From Rhodobiaceae bacterium (GTDB taxonomy: Bacteria > Pseudomonadota > Alphaproteobacteria > Puniceispirillales > Puniceispirillaceae): a stretch of 37,837 bases of DNA. Within the stretch, counting starts at the first letter, position 1; each line of letters starts with the position of its first letter. The stretch spans positions 1 through 37,837 of the forward strand of contig JAAZUU010000007.1 of NCBI GenBank assembly GCA_018624035.1, read 5' to 3'. The notes under the pieces were generated by a model. The model worked only from the letters and a program-made list of their open reading frames with translations. It ran no database searches and was not told the origin of the DNA. A program made the translations under genes and the position numbers. Below are positions 27,392 through 35,125 of this stretch, one piece after another.

Positions 27392-28699
27392 ATGAGCCAA
27401 CAGCCTGATGCAATCATCATCGGTACCGGCGTGATCGGCACCGCGGTGGCTTTTGAAATGGCGAAGGCCGGCTGGAAGACGCTGTCGCTGGATCGCAACA
27501 CGCGGATCGGTCACGGTTCGACGGCCGGATCATGCGCCATTATCCGCATGCATTATTCCACCTTCGACGGCACCGCCTTCGCGTGGGAGGGATATCATTA
27601 CTGGCGCGACTGGGAGTCCTATCTCGGCCTGCCAGCCGATGCTGATCTGGCGAAATTCAAGGAATGCGGCTGCATGGTCATGCGCACGGCGGCGAATGAT
27701 TATCTGGACAAGCATCTTGCCAATAGCCGCGACCTGGATATTCCGGTCGAGGAATGGGACGGCGACGCCATCCGCGAGAGGTTGCCGATCTATTCGCTTG
27801 AAAGTTTCGCACCGCCGCGCCGCATCGACGATCCGACCTTCGGCACACCGAATGGCGACAGGATCGCGGGCGCGCTCTACTGGCCGAATGGCGGCTATGT
27901 CACCGACCCGTCACTGTCCAGCCAGAACCTTGCCGATGCGGCAAGACTGCATGGCGCCGAATTCCGGCTTGGCGCCGAGGTGGTGGAGATCCTGAAATCG
28001 GACGGGCGTGTCGCCGGCGTCCGGCTGGCCTCCGGCGAGGAGATCAACGCGCCGGTGGTGGTCAATGTCGCCGGGCCGGCCTCGGCCCATATCAACGGGC
28101 TGGCAGGCGTGCTGGACGAGATGACGATCGAGACAAGGCCGCTCCGCCAGGAGGTGGCGCATGTGCCGGCACCTCAAGGGTGTGATTTCGATGATATCGG
28201 CATGGTCGTGTCGGATTCCGATATCGCCTGCTACATCCGTCCCGAACATGGCAACAACATCCTGATCGGCAGCGAGGACCCGCCCTGCGATCCGCAAATG
28301 TGGGCCGACACCGATACCGACTATGCACGTGACTTTACCGAGCAGTGGAACAACCAGGTGATGCGCTATGGCCAGCGGGTGCCAAGCCTCGGCATCCCGT
28401 CGCAGGCGCGCGGCGTTGTCGACCTCTATGACGCCTCGACGGACTGGATCCCGATCTATGACAGGACCTCGCTTGACGGCTATTACATGGCCTGCGGGAC
28501 CAGCGGCAACCAGTACAAGAATGCGCCGATCGCCGGCAAGATGATGGCCGCCCTGATCGATTATTGCGAGGGCGGTGCCGATCATGACGTCGCGCCTCTG
28601 CATTACACGCTTCCCTATATCCAGCGTAAGATCAATGTCGGCTTCTATTCCCGCAAGCGCGAGATCAACAATGAGAGCAGCTTCTCGGTTCTGGGGTAG
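27392..28699 (+). CDS. FAD-dependent amine/amino-acid oxidoreductase (DAO family)
   Basis: This 435-residue cytosolic flavoprotein belongs to the DAO family, related to the beta subunit of sarcosine oxidase. The dinucleotide motif AIIIGTGVIGTAVAFEMA has its glycines at residues 11-16. An STAGSCAIIRMHYS segment follows, at the site that contacts FAD in this family, and VVNVAGPASAHI is the second FAD-contact strand. AAGGGG lies just upstream of the ATG. It sits 40 bases after the GcvT-fused dehydrogenase, so the two are probably co-expressed for a shared methylated-amine or imino-acid substrate. Which substrate cannot be told from the sequence. Confidence 0.85.
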   Translation: MSQQPDAIIIGTGVIGTAVAFEMAKAGWKTLSLDRNTRIGHGSTAGSCAIIRMHYSTFDGTAFAWEGYHYWRDWESYLGLPADADLAKFKECGCMVMRTAANDYLDKHLANSRDLDIPVEEWDGDAIRERLPIYSLESFAPPRRIDDPTFGTPNGDRIAGALYWPNGGYVTDPSLSSQNLADAARLHGAEFRLGAEVVEILKSDGRVAGVRLASGEEINAPVVVNVAGPASAHINGLAGVLDEMTIETRPLRQEVAHVPAPQGCDFDDIGMVVSDSDIACYIRPEHGNNILIGSEDPPCDPQMWADTDTDYARDFTEQWNNQVMRYGQRVPSLGIPSQARGVVDLYDASTDWIPIYDRTSLDGYYMACGTSGNQYKNAPIAGKMMAALIDYCEGGADHDVAPLHYTLPYIQRKINVGFYSRKREINNESSFSVLG

Positions 28700-29054
28700 G
28701 GCCGCCAATATCGCTGGCAGACGGCTCACGGCCCGCGATTCTGCATAGTGGTCATGTGGTAGGCTAAGGGAAACGTCTGCAACGGTGAAAGTCGCGCATC
28801 TGAAGAAGACATCTCCGACCGAGGCGCGGCAGGCCGGTACCTTGATGCTCCGGCGGGATGACGTCTTCGGCTTTGGACGACTGGCAGGCGCGTCTTTGCA
28901 ATTTGTTTCAATCTTCTGACATTCTGCAAATTTCAAGCGGCGGATTACACCATTTGCAGCCTTTGAATGGCTGCTGAAATGACCGATGCTGTACGGCCAT
29001 CAAGGCGTCGGTCTGTTCGCGGAACGCTCAGACCGTCTTTACAGGTTTTGGATC
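28700..29054 (+). other. Long leader region before the inverse autotransporter gene
   Basis: These 355 bases carry no convincing gene. A 39-codon frame (28858-28977) after a CGGCGGG stretch is possible but has no recognisable features. The sequences TTTGCA/TGCAAA recur three times around 28898-28960. Just before the barrel gene lies a hairpin described separately. I find no clear promoter. Confidence 0.4.
29009..29035 (+). promoter_or_regulatory. Hairpin 19 bases before the barrel gene start
   Basis: CGGTCTG (29009-29015) pairs perfectly with CAGACCG (29029-29035); inside the loop TTC and GAA can add a short inner stem. TCTTT follows directly and the ATG is at 29055. It could act as an attenuator, an end signal for the preceding operon, or a control of translation start. 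Confidence 0.45.
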
Positions 29055-30035
29055 ATGCGTTTTGCCTTATATCTGGTTTGTTCGAGCTTCCTGGTCCTTC
29101 CGGTAAAGCTTGCGGCTGAAAGTTCCGTCTCGCCATCGCAACTTCCATCGACCGTGAAGTCGCTGGCAACAGCGGCCGAACAGGACAGGTTCGAGCTGGC
29201 GGCGGCGAATGAACTGGCCCGGGCCGCGCTGAACGAGGCGAATGCGCAGCTGGACAAGGTCGAGGACGGTATTCTGTCGACGACCAATTTCACGCATCTC
29301 GACATCAGGTTGGGCTCCGACAGTTTCGGGCTTGATACCGGCACCAAGACCAAGACCGAGATCATCTCCACCCTGCGCCTTCGCGAGACCGCGAACGGGT
29401 TCCTGTTCAACCAGACATCCATTGTCGATTTCGATGACCGGACGACGGTGAATTTCGGACTTGGCTATCGGAATATCAATGACGCCGACACGGTGATTGT
29501 TGGGATCAACGGATTTTATGATTACGAGCTGGACGCCAAACACCGCCGTACAGGCATGGGTGTGGAATATCTCACCTCGCTGGCCGAGTTCCGCTACAAC
29601 AGCTACAAGGCGCAGAGCAACACCCGCCTGCACAAAGGCATCAATGAAAGCGCGCTCGATGGCAATGACTACAAATTGACAGGGAACCTTCCCTATTTCT
29701 ACGCCTCGGATGTGTATTACAACCGCGCCAAATGGAAGGACGGTGCCGGCTATAAGGTCACGCAGAAGGAATGGGGACTGACCGCCGAAATCATTCCGAA
29801 CGTGACGATGGCGGCCGCCAGACAGCAGACAAACAGTGGCAAGCGGTCATCCACGACTTCCATTTCCTACGCCATTCCGCTTGGCGGACCGGCGCTGGCG
29901 CCACGCGAGATGCAGGACGGATCATGGACAACGCGACTCAAGCCTATCCGCGACCAGCTCTACAGGCCTGTCGAACGCGAGAACAGGATCATGAAAAAAG
30001 CGCTTAAGCTTGGCGTCGTGGTGAGCGGGTATTGA
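29055..30035 (+). CDS. Inverse autotransporter beta-barrel protein without passenger
   Basis: The 326-residue protein has a signal peptide (hydrophobic 3-17, cleavage near Ala21) followed by a short Ala-rich helix and an intimin/invasin-type beta-barrel (type Ve secretion). Family features are alternating strands, FNQTSIVDFDDRTTVNFGLGYR, VGINGFYDYELDAKHRRTGMGVEYL (around residues 148-172), a plug-like GLTAEIIPNVTMAAARQQ strand pair, and the closing PVERENRI motif. In intimins this motif leads into an exported passenger; here the protein ends about 20 residues later, so it is a barrel alone. I chose ATG 29055 because the signal peptide begins there; an in-frame ATG at 28986 would bury it. It overlaps the next gene by one base. 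Confidence 0.85.
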   Translation: MRFALYLVCSSFLVLPVKLAAESSVSPSQLPSTVKSLATAAEQDRFELAAANELARAALNEANAQLDKVEDGILSTTNFTHLDIRLGSDSFGLDTGTKTKTEIISTLRLRETANGFLFNQTSIVDFDDRTTVNFGLGYRNINDADTVIVGINGFYDYELDAKHRRTGMGVEYLTSLAEFRYNSYKAQSNTRLHKGINESALDGNDYKLTGNLPYFYASDVYYNRAKWKDGAGYKVTQKEWGLTAEIIPNVTMAAARQQTNSGKRSSTTSISYAIPLGGPALAPREMQDGSWTTRLKPIRDQLYRPVERENRIMKKALKLGVVVSGY

Positions 30036-31003
30036 TGATGAAAAACGCGATCAGAATCCTGGCTGTCCTGCTGAGCTGTCTCGGTGTTGTCAACGCGGCG
30101 AAGGCACAGACGAGCGTCGCCTATTCAGGCTCGGGTGATCCTGTTGACTGCCCGACGGCAAGTGGTGGCGGGGTCGCGGCGATTTCTGTTGCCGACGGGA
30201 CCCGTGCGAACCGGGCGCGCTGCGTGACCGATCTCGACAAGTTCAAGATTGACATCTACAAGATCGGCATCTGCCGGTCCGCGCCGGACAGCACGAATCC
30301 GGCCAGTGACTGGTCAGGCAAATGTGCGTTCATTCTTGACCGGACAACAGCGCTCGAAACCGAACTTACAACGACGACTTCCGTCGACCTCGCCAGCTAT
30401 GTCGATCTCAGCACCCTGACCGAGGGGACTTATACACACGCCGTTCTGTTGATCGGCAACACCATGTACAGTCAGATGCGCAAGCAGTTCGCGCAGACCT
30501 TCATGGGACGCACCGGCGTGGGAAGCTATTGCTACAGCATTGACGGGGCAGAGTATCTGGACAACCGTCCGACACGTGCCCAACTCGCCACCGAATGCGT
30601 CGCCAATGAAGCCGCCATGGATGCGGCTGGCAATCACGGCTACATGGCGCGCACGCAGGTCAATTTCAACGGCTCGGTCTCGAAGACCGCCGGTGATGGC
30701 GCGAATGTCTTCCTGATGGCGGATGCGACCACCCTGGCGACACTTACGTCGTCCTCGTCGGACGCAACGAGGCTGGCAGGCGTGATCACGTTCGACACTT
30801 CCAAGGTCATCTCGGCGAATACCGTCAGTGTCAATCTTGGCTTCCAGCTGACCGATCAGGGGCAGGTGCAATTCTCGACAAGCAGCGGCGGGTCGGGCGA
30901 ATGCGATGCCACAGACCGCGCGGCGGCGGATTCAACCAGCACCGTCGCGTGCATCAATGCCATGCGCAACTACGGTGTCGGGTTCCGGTTCACCGTGCAA
31001 TAG
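30035..31003 (+). CDS. Secreted cysteine-containing protein coupled to the barrel gene
   Basis: I do not recognise this 322-residue protein. It begins with a clear signal peptide (hydrophobic stretch about 5-19, cleavage after AKA near residue 24). The mature part has eight cysteines spread along its length, suggesting disulfides in an oxidising compartment. It is rich in Ser, Thr and Ala, with strand-like segments such as FKIDIYKIGIC and GTYTHAVLLIG. The end, NYGVGFRFTVQ, looks like a final beta strand. The start ATG at 30035 shares its A with the barrel gene stop (TGATG); an ATG three bases on is equally possible. The coupling suggests the barrel and this protein work together, perhaps as a separated partner or passenger. 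That role is inference. Confidence 0.7.
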   Translation: MMKNAIRILAVLLSCLGVVNAAKAQTSVAYSGSGDPVDCPTASGGGVAAISVADGTRANRARCVTDLDKFKIDIYKIGICRSAPDSTNPASDWSGKCAFILDRTTALETELTTTTSVDLASYVDLSTLTEGTYTHAVLLIGNTMYSQMRKQFAQTFMGRTGVGSYCYSIDGAEYLDNRPTRAQLATECVANEAAMDAAGNHGYMARTQVNFNGSVSKTAGDGANVFLMADATTLATLTSSSSDATRLAGVITFDTSKVISANTVSVNLGFQLTDQGQVQFSTSSGGSGECDATDRAAADSTSTVACINAMRNYGVGFRFTVQ

Positions 31004-31015
31004 ACCCTGACGGCA

Positions 31016-31041
31016 CCCGCATGCGACGCTGGCATGGCGGG
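31016..31041 (+). terminator. Possible terminator hairpin after the secreted-protein gene
   Basis: CCCGCATGC (31016-31024) pairs with GCATGGCGGG (31032-31041) apart from one bulged G, giving nine pairs. There is no T-run on either strand, so it may only mark the ends of the convergent genes. Confidence 0.35.
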
Positions 31042-31084
31042 ATGCTCGCCGACCGGTGTCAACAGGCACGCGGGGGATGACAGC

Positions 31085-31303
31085 CTAGCCTTCGGAGCCG
31101 GTCTTTCGCGGCTTGCGGGTGACCAGCTTCAAAAAGACCATCACGAAGATCACCATCGCCACATAGAGGATCAGGACCTGCGGATGCTCCTGAAGCCCCT
31201 CATGGAGATTGTCATTCATGCAGACAAAATCCTTCCTGAATTGGCTGACCCTCTCGCTCTGTGAAAGAACCTGACAGGCATTGATCTTGTCTTCGGTCAT
31301 CAT
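31085..31303 (-). CDS. Small single-pass membrane protein
   Basis: I do not recognise this 72-residue protein. A polar N-terminal half with two cysteines is followed by one membrane segment, about residues 43-62 (VLILYVAMVIFVMVFLKLV), and a short basic tail (TRKPRKTGSEG). The positive tail suggests the C-terminus faces the cytoplasm. Its start overlaps the stop of the upstream membrane-protein gene by four bases, so the two are probably made together and may form one membrane complex. Two adjacent ATG codons (31303 and 31300) are possible starts. Confidence 0.6.
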   Translation of the reverse strand: MMTEDKINACQVLSQSERVSQFRKDFVCMNDNLHEGLQEHPQVLILYVAMVIFVMVFLKLVTRKPRKTGSEG

Positions 31304-31767
31304 CCCACTCCCAGACTGTCACTCAGCAGAATGTCCTTCAGGAACATCAGCGTGAAATAGCCTGCATTCGTCATTACCACGAAACAGATGAACAGGCGCA
31401 ATTCGGCCTGCAGATCATCGCCAAGCAGACGTTTGAAAAAGCCGCGTGACAGCAGAATTGAATATTCGATGACATAAAGGGCAAGAACACCGGCATTGAG
31501 GAACAGCACCGTCGTCATGCCGGCCTGCTGGTCGGCGATCAGGCTGGCTGCCGTGATCAGCGCCGCCATTGTCGCTGCCAGCACGAGCCGGCCATGCCAG
31601 CGACCCGCGATGATCGCAAATCTGCCAAGGGTCGAGGAAGGCTGGCCATGAGCCAACACGAACAACAGGCTGAGGCTTGCCGCGTGAAGCGCGAATACCG
31701 CCAGAAGCTTGGCCGAGGCCAGCCCGTCACGTTGTCCGAAGATCAGGTCTGTCGCGTTGCTGTCCAT
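31300..31767 (-). CDS. Multi-pass membrane protein of unknown function
   Basis: This 155-residue protein has about four hydrophobic segments, near residues 19-38, 60-77, 84-107 and 125-146, separated by short charged loops. No family is recognised. I start at the ATG at 31767 because AGGA and GGAG stretches lie just upstream; an in-frame ATG at 31836 adds a polar leader with no homology visible. It overlaps the small membrane protein gene that follows. It comes 98 bases after the oxidoreductase gene on the same strand, so a common transcript is possible. Confidence 0.6.
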   Translation of the reverse strand: MDSNATDLIFGQRDGLASAKLLAVFALHAASLSLLFVLAHGQPSSTLGRFAIIAGRWHGRLVLAATMAALITAASLIADQQAGMTTVLFLNAGVLALYVIEYSILLSRGFFKRLLGDDLQAELRLFICFVVMTNAGYFTLMFLKDILLSDSLGVG

Positions 31768-31865
31768 GCTCCAACATCCTGCTGGCCAGTCCGCTCCCCC
31801 TGACAACCAAATGGGGCTTTGCCGGCGCGTGTTCAATGTGGCGGCGACATTCCGGCGCAGGGCTG

Positions 31866-33206
31866 TCAGCTGTCAAGAAGCGCCTCGGTTTCGGCGCGAA
31901 GCGTGAAGGCAAGCGGGCTGGAATCAATCTCGACATCATCAAGAGTGATGATTTCATCCAGAGCGACGTCACGCTTGAGGATGGCCCCGTGTGACAGCCC
32001 CAGAGGCAGATAACGGCCGGCGGTGGAATGCGGGGCCGGGCGAAGCCCGCCATAAACGGTTGCGCCACCCTCGCCATCAAGTACCGAGCCGGACCGCAGC
32101 CGGCCCTTGGAGACCGCACAAACATCGCCGATAAACCGCGACGGTGTGCCGGTGGTCTCGCGTCGGGCGCCGACATGCGCCACCGACATGCCGAGCTCCA
32201 GGCCGATCAGATGAAAACGCTTGTACATCGCACAATAGCGGCCTGAGCTGTCGGTCACGACGCCATATTCCTCGAAACAGTTCCTGATATAGTCGGTGTC
32301 CCCCTCGACGCAGACCCAGATGCCCTGACGGATATCATAGCCGACATGGCTGCCATCCTCGCGAAGCGACGAAATAACCTCGACCATGCCACGCCTTTCA
32401 AGCGCCCCACCCTCGTCTCGCGGGCGCATCAGCTGCGGGATGGATTCAACATCGCCTGCCGGAAAGGCAAGTCCCTCAGCTGGAACCGACAGGCCTGTGG
32501 CGTTGGCGATGGCGGCTGATTCAATGGCCGGCTTGGACCCGTCAAGGAACGAATTGAACATCTTCGGATTGAGGCGCCCGCGCGCCGCCTGCTCGGCTGT
32601 CAGCCCCCAATAATTCCACACGGTGTCAGGCGTCGAAAGACGGAAATGCGGCTGCCATTTATGACCACGGCCAGCGGCCATGACATGAAAGCCGCAACAG
32701 CGCGCCCAATCGACAAGTTCCGCCCCGAGCGCCGGTTGGTCGCCATAGGCCAGCGAATACAGAACACCGGCATCGCGGGCCCGCCTGGCGAGGCCGGCAC
32801 CGCAATAGGAATCCGCCTCGACGGTTACATTCACCACATCCTTGCCGTGGTCAAAGCTGCTGACGATATGGTCGACAGCGGCGATCGGATCGCCGGTCGA
32901 TTCAACAATCACATCAATGAACGGGCTGGCGGTTATCGCTGCGGTATCCTCGGTCAGGAAAATGCCACCTGTCCCGGCAGCCTGCTCGGTGGATATGGCG
33001 TTCAGTGCGTCTGCCGGCCAGCCGATGAATTCAAGGTTTGAACGTGCCCGCGCGACGGACAGGTCGGCGATGCCGACGATCTGGACGCCGGGAAGCTTGC
33101 GGACCTGGGCGAGGAACATGCTGCCGAACTTGCCGGCGCCGATCATGCCGACGCGGATTGGCCGGTTTGTCTCCTGAAGCTGAAGAAGTTTGCCGTAGAG
33201 TGACAT
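31866..33206 (-). CDS. Homoserine-dehydrogenase-like oxidoreductase with SAF-type C-terminus
   Basis: This 446-residue protein matches the COG4091-type predicted homoserine dehydrogenases. The N-terminus has a Rossmann fold (RVGMIGAGKFGSMFLAQV, loop residues 23-28, and IVGIADLSVARAR). The middle has IDVIVESTGDP and VVNVTVEADSYCG, as in homoserine dehydrogenases. The C-terminal 70 residues, with LPLGLSHGAILKRDVALDEIITLDDVEI, look like a SAF domain, as found in sialic acid synthases and altronate dehydratases. GGAG lies eight bases before the ATG. Relatives often act on sugar acids or branched substrates, but the true substrate is unknown. The gene is divergent from the small protein at 33489. 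Confidence 0.82.
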   Translation of the reverse strand: MSLYGKLLQLQETNRPIRVGMIGAGKFGSMFLAQVRKLPGVQIVGIADLSVARARSNLEFIGWPADALNAISTEQAAGTGGIFLTEDTAAITASPFIDVIVESTGDPIAAVDHIVSSFDHGKDVVNVTVEADSYCGAGLARRARDAGVLYSLAYGDQPALGAELVDWARCCGFHVMAAGRGHKWQPHFRLSTPDTVWNYWGLTAEQAARGRLNPKMFNSFLDGSKPAIESAAIANATGLSVPAEGLAFPAGDVESIPQLMRPRDEGGALERRGMVEVISSLREDGSHVGYDIRQGIWVCVEGDTDYIRNCFEEYGVVTDSSGRYCAMYKRFHLIGLELGMSVAHVGARRETTGTPSRFIGDVCAVSKGRLRSGSVLDGEGGATVYGGLRPAPHSTAGRYLPLGLSHGAILKRDVALDEIITLDDVEIDSSPLAFTLRAETEALLDS

Positions 33207-33488
33207 GGCGGGTCTCCATGAAGATAGTTATCCCAAGCAGGGTAGGCGCAGTCACCGCCGTCGTTAAGAGCGCAATTGAAACCGTGACAATGTTTCAGGT
33301 GGCGGGCCGGAGACGCGGTTTCGTGAATCCGGGTTAGACTGTGCCGGTTCCGGGCCGCCATTGGCCAGATATGGTCTGCCACGGCTCAACAAAGGGAAGC
33401 TGCGGGGCGGTGTCAGCGGTGCCGTGTTCGTATGGATTTGCAGCGCGACATGACAGGAGGTTTGAACGCAGAAACAAGGAGTCCCGAA
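33207..33488. promoter_or_regulatory. Divergent intergenic region with inverted repeat
   Basis: The region separates the oxidoreductase and the gene at 33489. It holds a perfect six-base inverted repeat, TGAAAC (33277-33282) and GTTTCA (33292-33297), with a nine-base spacer, about 70 bases upstream of the oxidoreductase start. This spacing suits a dimeric regulator. I see no strong sigma-70 promoter. Confidence 0.35.
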
Positions 33489-33923
33489 ATGGGAAAACCA
33501 CTTCAAATCATCACCATCGCCCTTGCGATTGCCATCGCCGCCGGCATTCAGTTCATGATGGCGGGCATTCAGGCCAGCATGACCGGCATCATTGCCACCG
33601 ACGCTGTGGCATGTACGCGCAAAAGTCATTCTTCCCTCGGGTTCACCAGTGCTCGTGCCTTTGACGCCTGGTTCCCGAAGACCATCTATTTCTACCATAA
33701 GGCGGCGCAGCCGGCGAAGCGTGGTCGCCTCACATTCGGCGACAGGTCGGGATACTACATCAAAGATGGCAGGAGCTATTGGCTGGCACCGGGCCTCAAA
33801 TGGGAAATGCTGCCGGATGGTCGGCTCTTCGCCCATTTCCCACAGAAAAGTGGCTATATGCAGATCGAAACACAGAGATATGAATGCAGTGAAACCGTTG
33901 CCGGGATCCTTGCCAAACGGTAA
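33489..33923 (+). CDS. Small membrane-anchored or secreted hypothetical protein
   Basis: I do not recognise this 144-residue protein. The N-terminus has one hydrophobic stretch, about residues 5-30 (IITIALAIAIAAGIQFMMAG), which could be a membrane anchor or signal. The rest is rich in aromatic and basic residues, with YYIKDGRSYWLAPGLKWEML and two cysteines, one near residue 42 and one near 133. The start at 33489 is well supported by AAGGAG eight bases upstream. It is convergent with the mini-MotA gene and stands alone on the plus strand. Confidence 0.65.
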   Translation: MGKPLQIITIALAIAIAAGIQFMMAGIQASMTGIIATDAVACTRKSHSSLGFTSARAFDAWFPKTIYFYHKAAQPAKRGRLTFGDRSGYYIKDGRSYWLAPGLKWEMLPDGRLFAHFPQKSGYMQIETQRYECSETVAGILAKR

Positions 33924-33982
33924 CCGGCGAGGCCGGCGTCAGATCCGACAGGGGATGCGACCTTGCTTTCAGCCTTGTGGCC

Positions 33983-34336
33983 TCAAGTTCGGTTCGTGAA
34001 AGCCAGGCTGATCAGTTTCACCATATAGCCATAGAACAGGGTCAGCATGGCCACCGCCAGGGCTGGCCCCATCCTGTCCAGGTCACCCCAGTTGTCGAAT
34101 GCGCCGGATGCCATGGCAATCAATCCGACGAGCGTTCCCAGCCAGCCGAAATAGACAGCGCCGGTGCCAAACTGCGCGACATGCGTGCCCTTGCCACCAG
34201 TCATCAACGTATATCCGACCCCGCCGCCGAGGACGAACAGCAGGCTGTTGATGTCCAGGTAAAGATGCGGCCCGATCTGAAACAGGGCTCCGCCAACGAT
34301 TAATAGACAGATGCCGATTCCCAGATAATGTGTCAT
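33983..34336 (-). CDS. Miniature MotA/ExbB-like membrane protein
   Basis: This 117-residue protein has about four membrane segments. The N-terminal half (GIGICLLIVGGALFQIG, then LDINSLLFVLGGGVGYTL) resembles the first two helices of MotA. The C-terminal half (YFGWLGTLVGLIAMASGAF and MGPALAVAMLTLFYGYMVK) resembles the helix pair of the MotA/TolQ/ExbB proton-channel family, including the GTLVGLI turn. The large cytoplasmic domain that normally lies between them is missing, making the protein less than half the usual length. No MotB or TolR partner gene is adjacent. I start at the ATG at 34336; an upstream ATG at 34369 lacks a ribosome site. The family assignment is from pattern only. Confidence 0.55.
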   Translation of the reverse strand: MTHYLGIGICLLIVGGALFQIGPHLYLDINSLLFVLGGGVGYTLMTGGKGTHVAQFGTGAVYFGWLGTLVGLIAMASGAFDNWGDLDRMGPALAVAMLTLFYGYMVKLISLAFTNRT

Positions 34337-34426
34337 GTCCTGTTCTGTTCCCTTTGTGTTGAAGGCCATTCGGTTTCGGTGCGCGGTCCGGTTATGGGCT
34401 GACAGCCTGCGACAGGGTGATCGGAT

Positions 34427-34894
34427 TTATTCATTTTTGTATCTGACGCCGAGGATCTCGCAACGGTCGGCAAGGCCGATCTGTTGTCGCTGATCATCGA
34501 TCATCCGGACCCATACGTCATGTCCGATGCGGTTTGACATTCTGCCAGTGATCACCTGAAGGATCTTTTCGCACTGGCCGGTGTCCCCGGCTTCAATACC
34601 CTCATCACCATGTCCGCAGATCGCGTCGGAATTGCGGATGACCTTGCCGGCAGCATCTCGAACGAGAACACTGACGGCCTCGATGTTCCGTCTGGACTGA
34701 TTCTTGTATTGCAGGCGCAACGCGAAATAGGTCGCCACCCCGTCATCATCATTCTCGAACAGCACATCGATGGAACAATGCGCCTTGTTCTTTTCATGAG
34801 CGTGCGACATGACCGGAAGCATGGCGGCCGACAGCGCGAGGAAAAGTACGATCGCCAGATCGGACTTGACCGCCGATCCGTAGCTGAGCGCCAT
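34427..34894 (-). CDS. Secreted hypothetical protein
   Basis: This 155-residue protein has a signal peptide (hydrophobic about 13-29, cleavage after SHA near residue 32) and a periplasmic domain of about 120 residues with four cysteines (CSIDV, AICGHG, GQCEKIL, DRCEILG) that could form two disulfides. Beta strands alternate in ATYFALRLQYKNQSRRNIEAV, a pattern of a compact immunoglobulin-like or similar fold, but I cannot name a family. The start at 34894 is supported by AAGGTGG eight bases upstream. It lies 90 bases ahead of the mini-MotA gene on the same strand. Confidence 0.6.
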   Translation of the reverse strand: MALSYGSAVKSDLAIVLFLALSAAMLPVMSHAHEKNKAHCSIDVLFENDDDGVATYFALRLQYKNQSRRNIEAVSVLVRDAAGKVIRNSDAICGHGDEGIEAGDTGQCEKILQVITGRMSNRIGHDVWVRMIDDQRQQIGLADRCEILGVRYKNE

Positions 34895-35125
34895 TGCAAG
34901 CCACCTTGATGTGCCTGCCATCATCAGCCTCGCATCATACCAAACCAAACCACATGTCTCTACAGTAGGTCCTCGTCGTCACGTCCGTCAATTCGCCTGA
35001 TCCGATATATCCAGCATGCGCCCCGGGGCAACCGGCCACAAACGGAAGGCCATCGCGCGGACCGGAGTTGGTCACCTGACCCGGGGCACCGGACGGTGTT
35101 GGGATCTCATCAACCCGTTCTGCTG
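34895..35125. other. Intergenic region with no recognised feature
   Basis: These 231 bases between the secreted-protein gene and the MFS gene end contain no convincing coding frame. A promoter for the secreted-protein gene must lie here, but none is clear. Confidence 0.4.

Noticed and set aside
28858-28977. 39-codon frame after a CGGCGGG stretch in the leader of the barrel gene
   Set aside because: No homology, signal peptide or repeat pattern; chance frames of this size are common.
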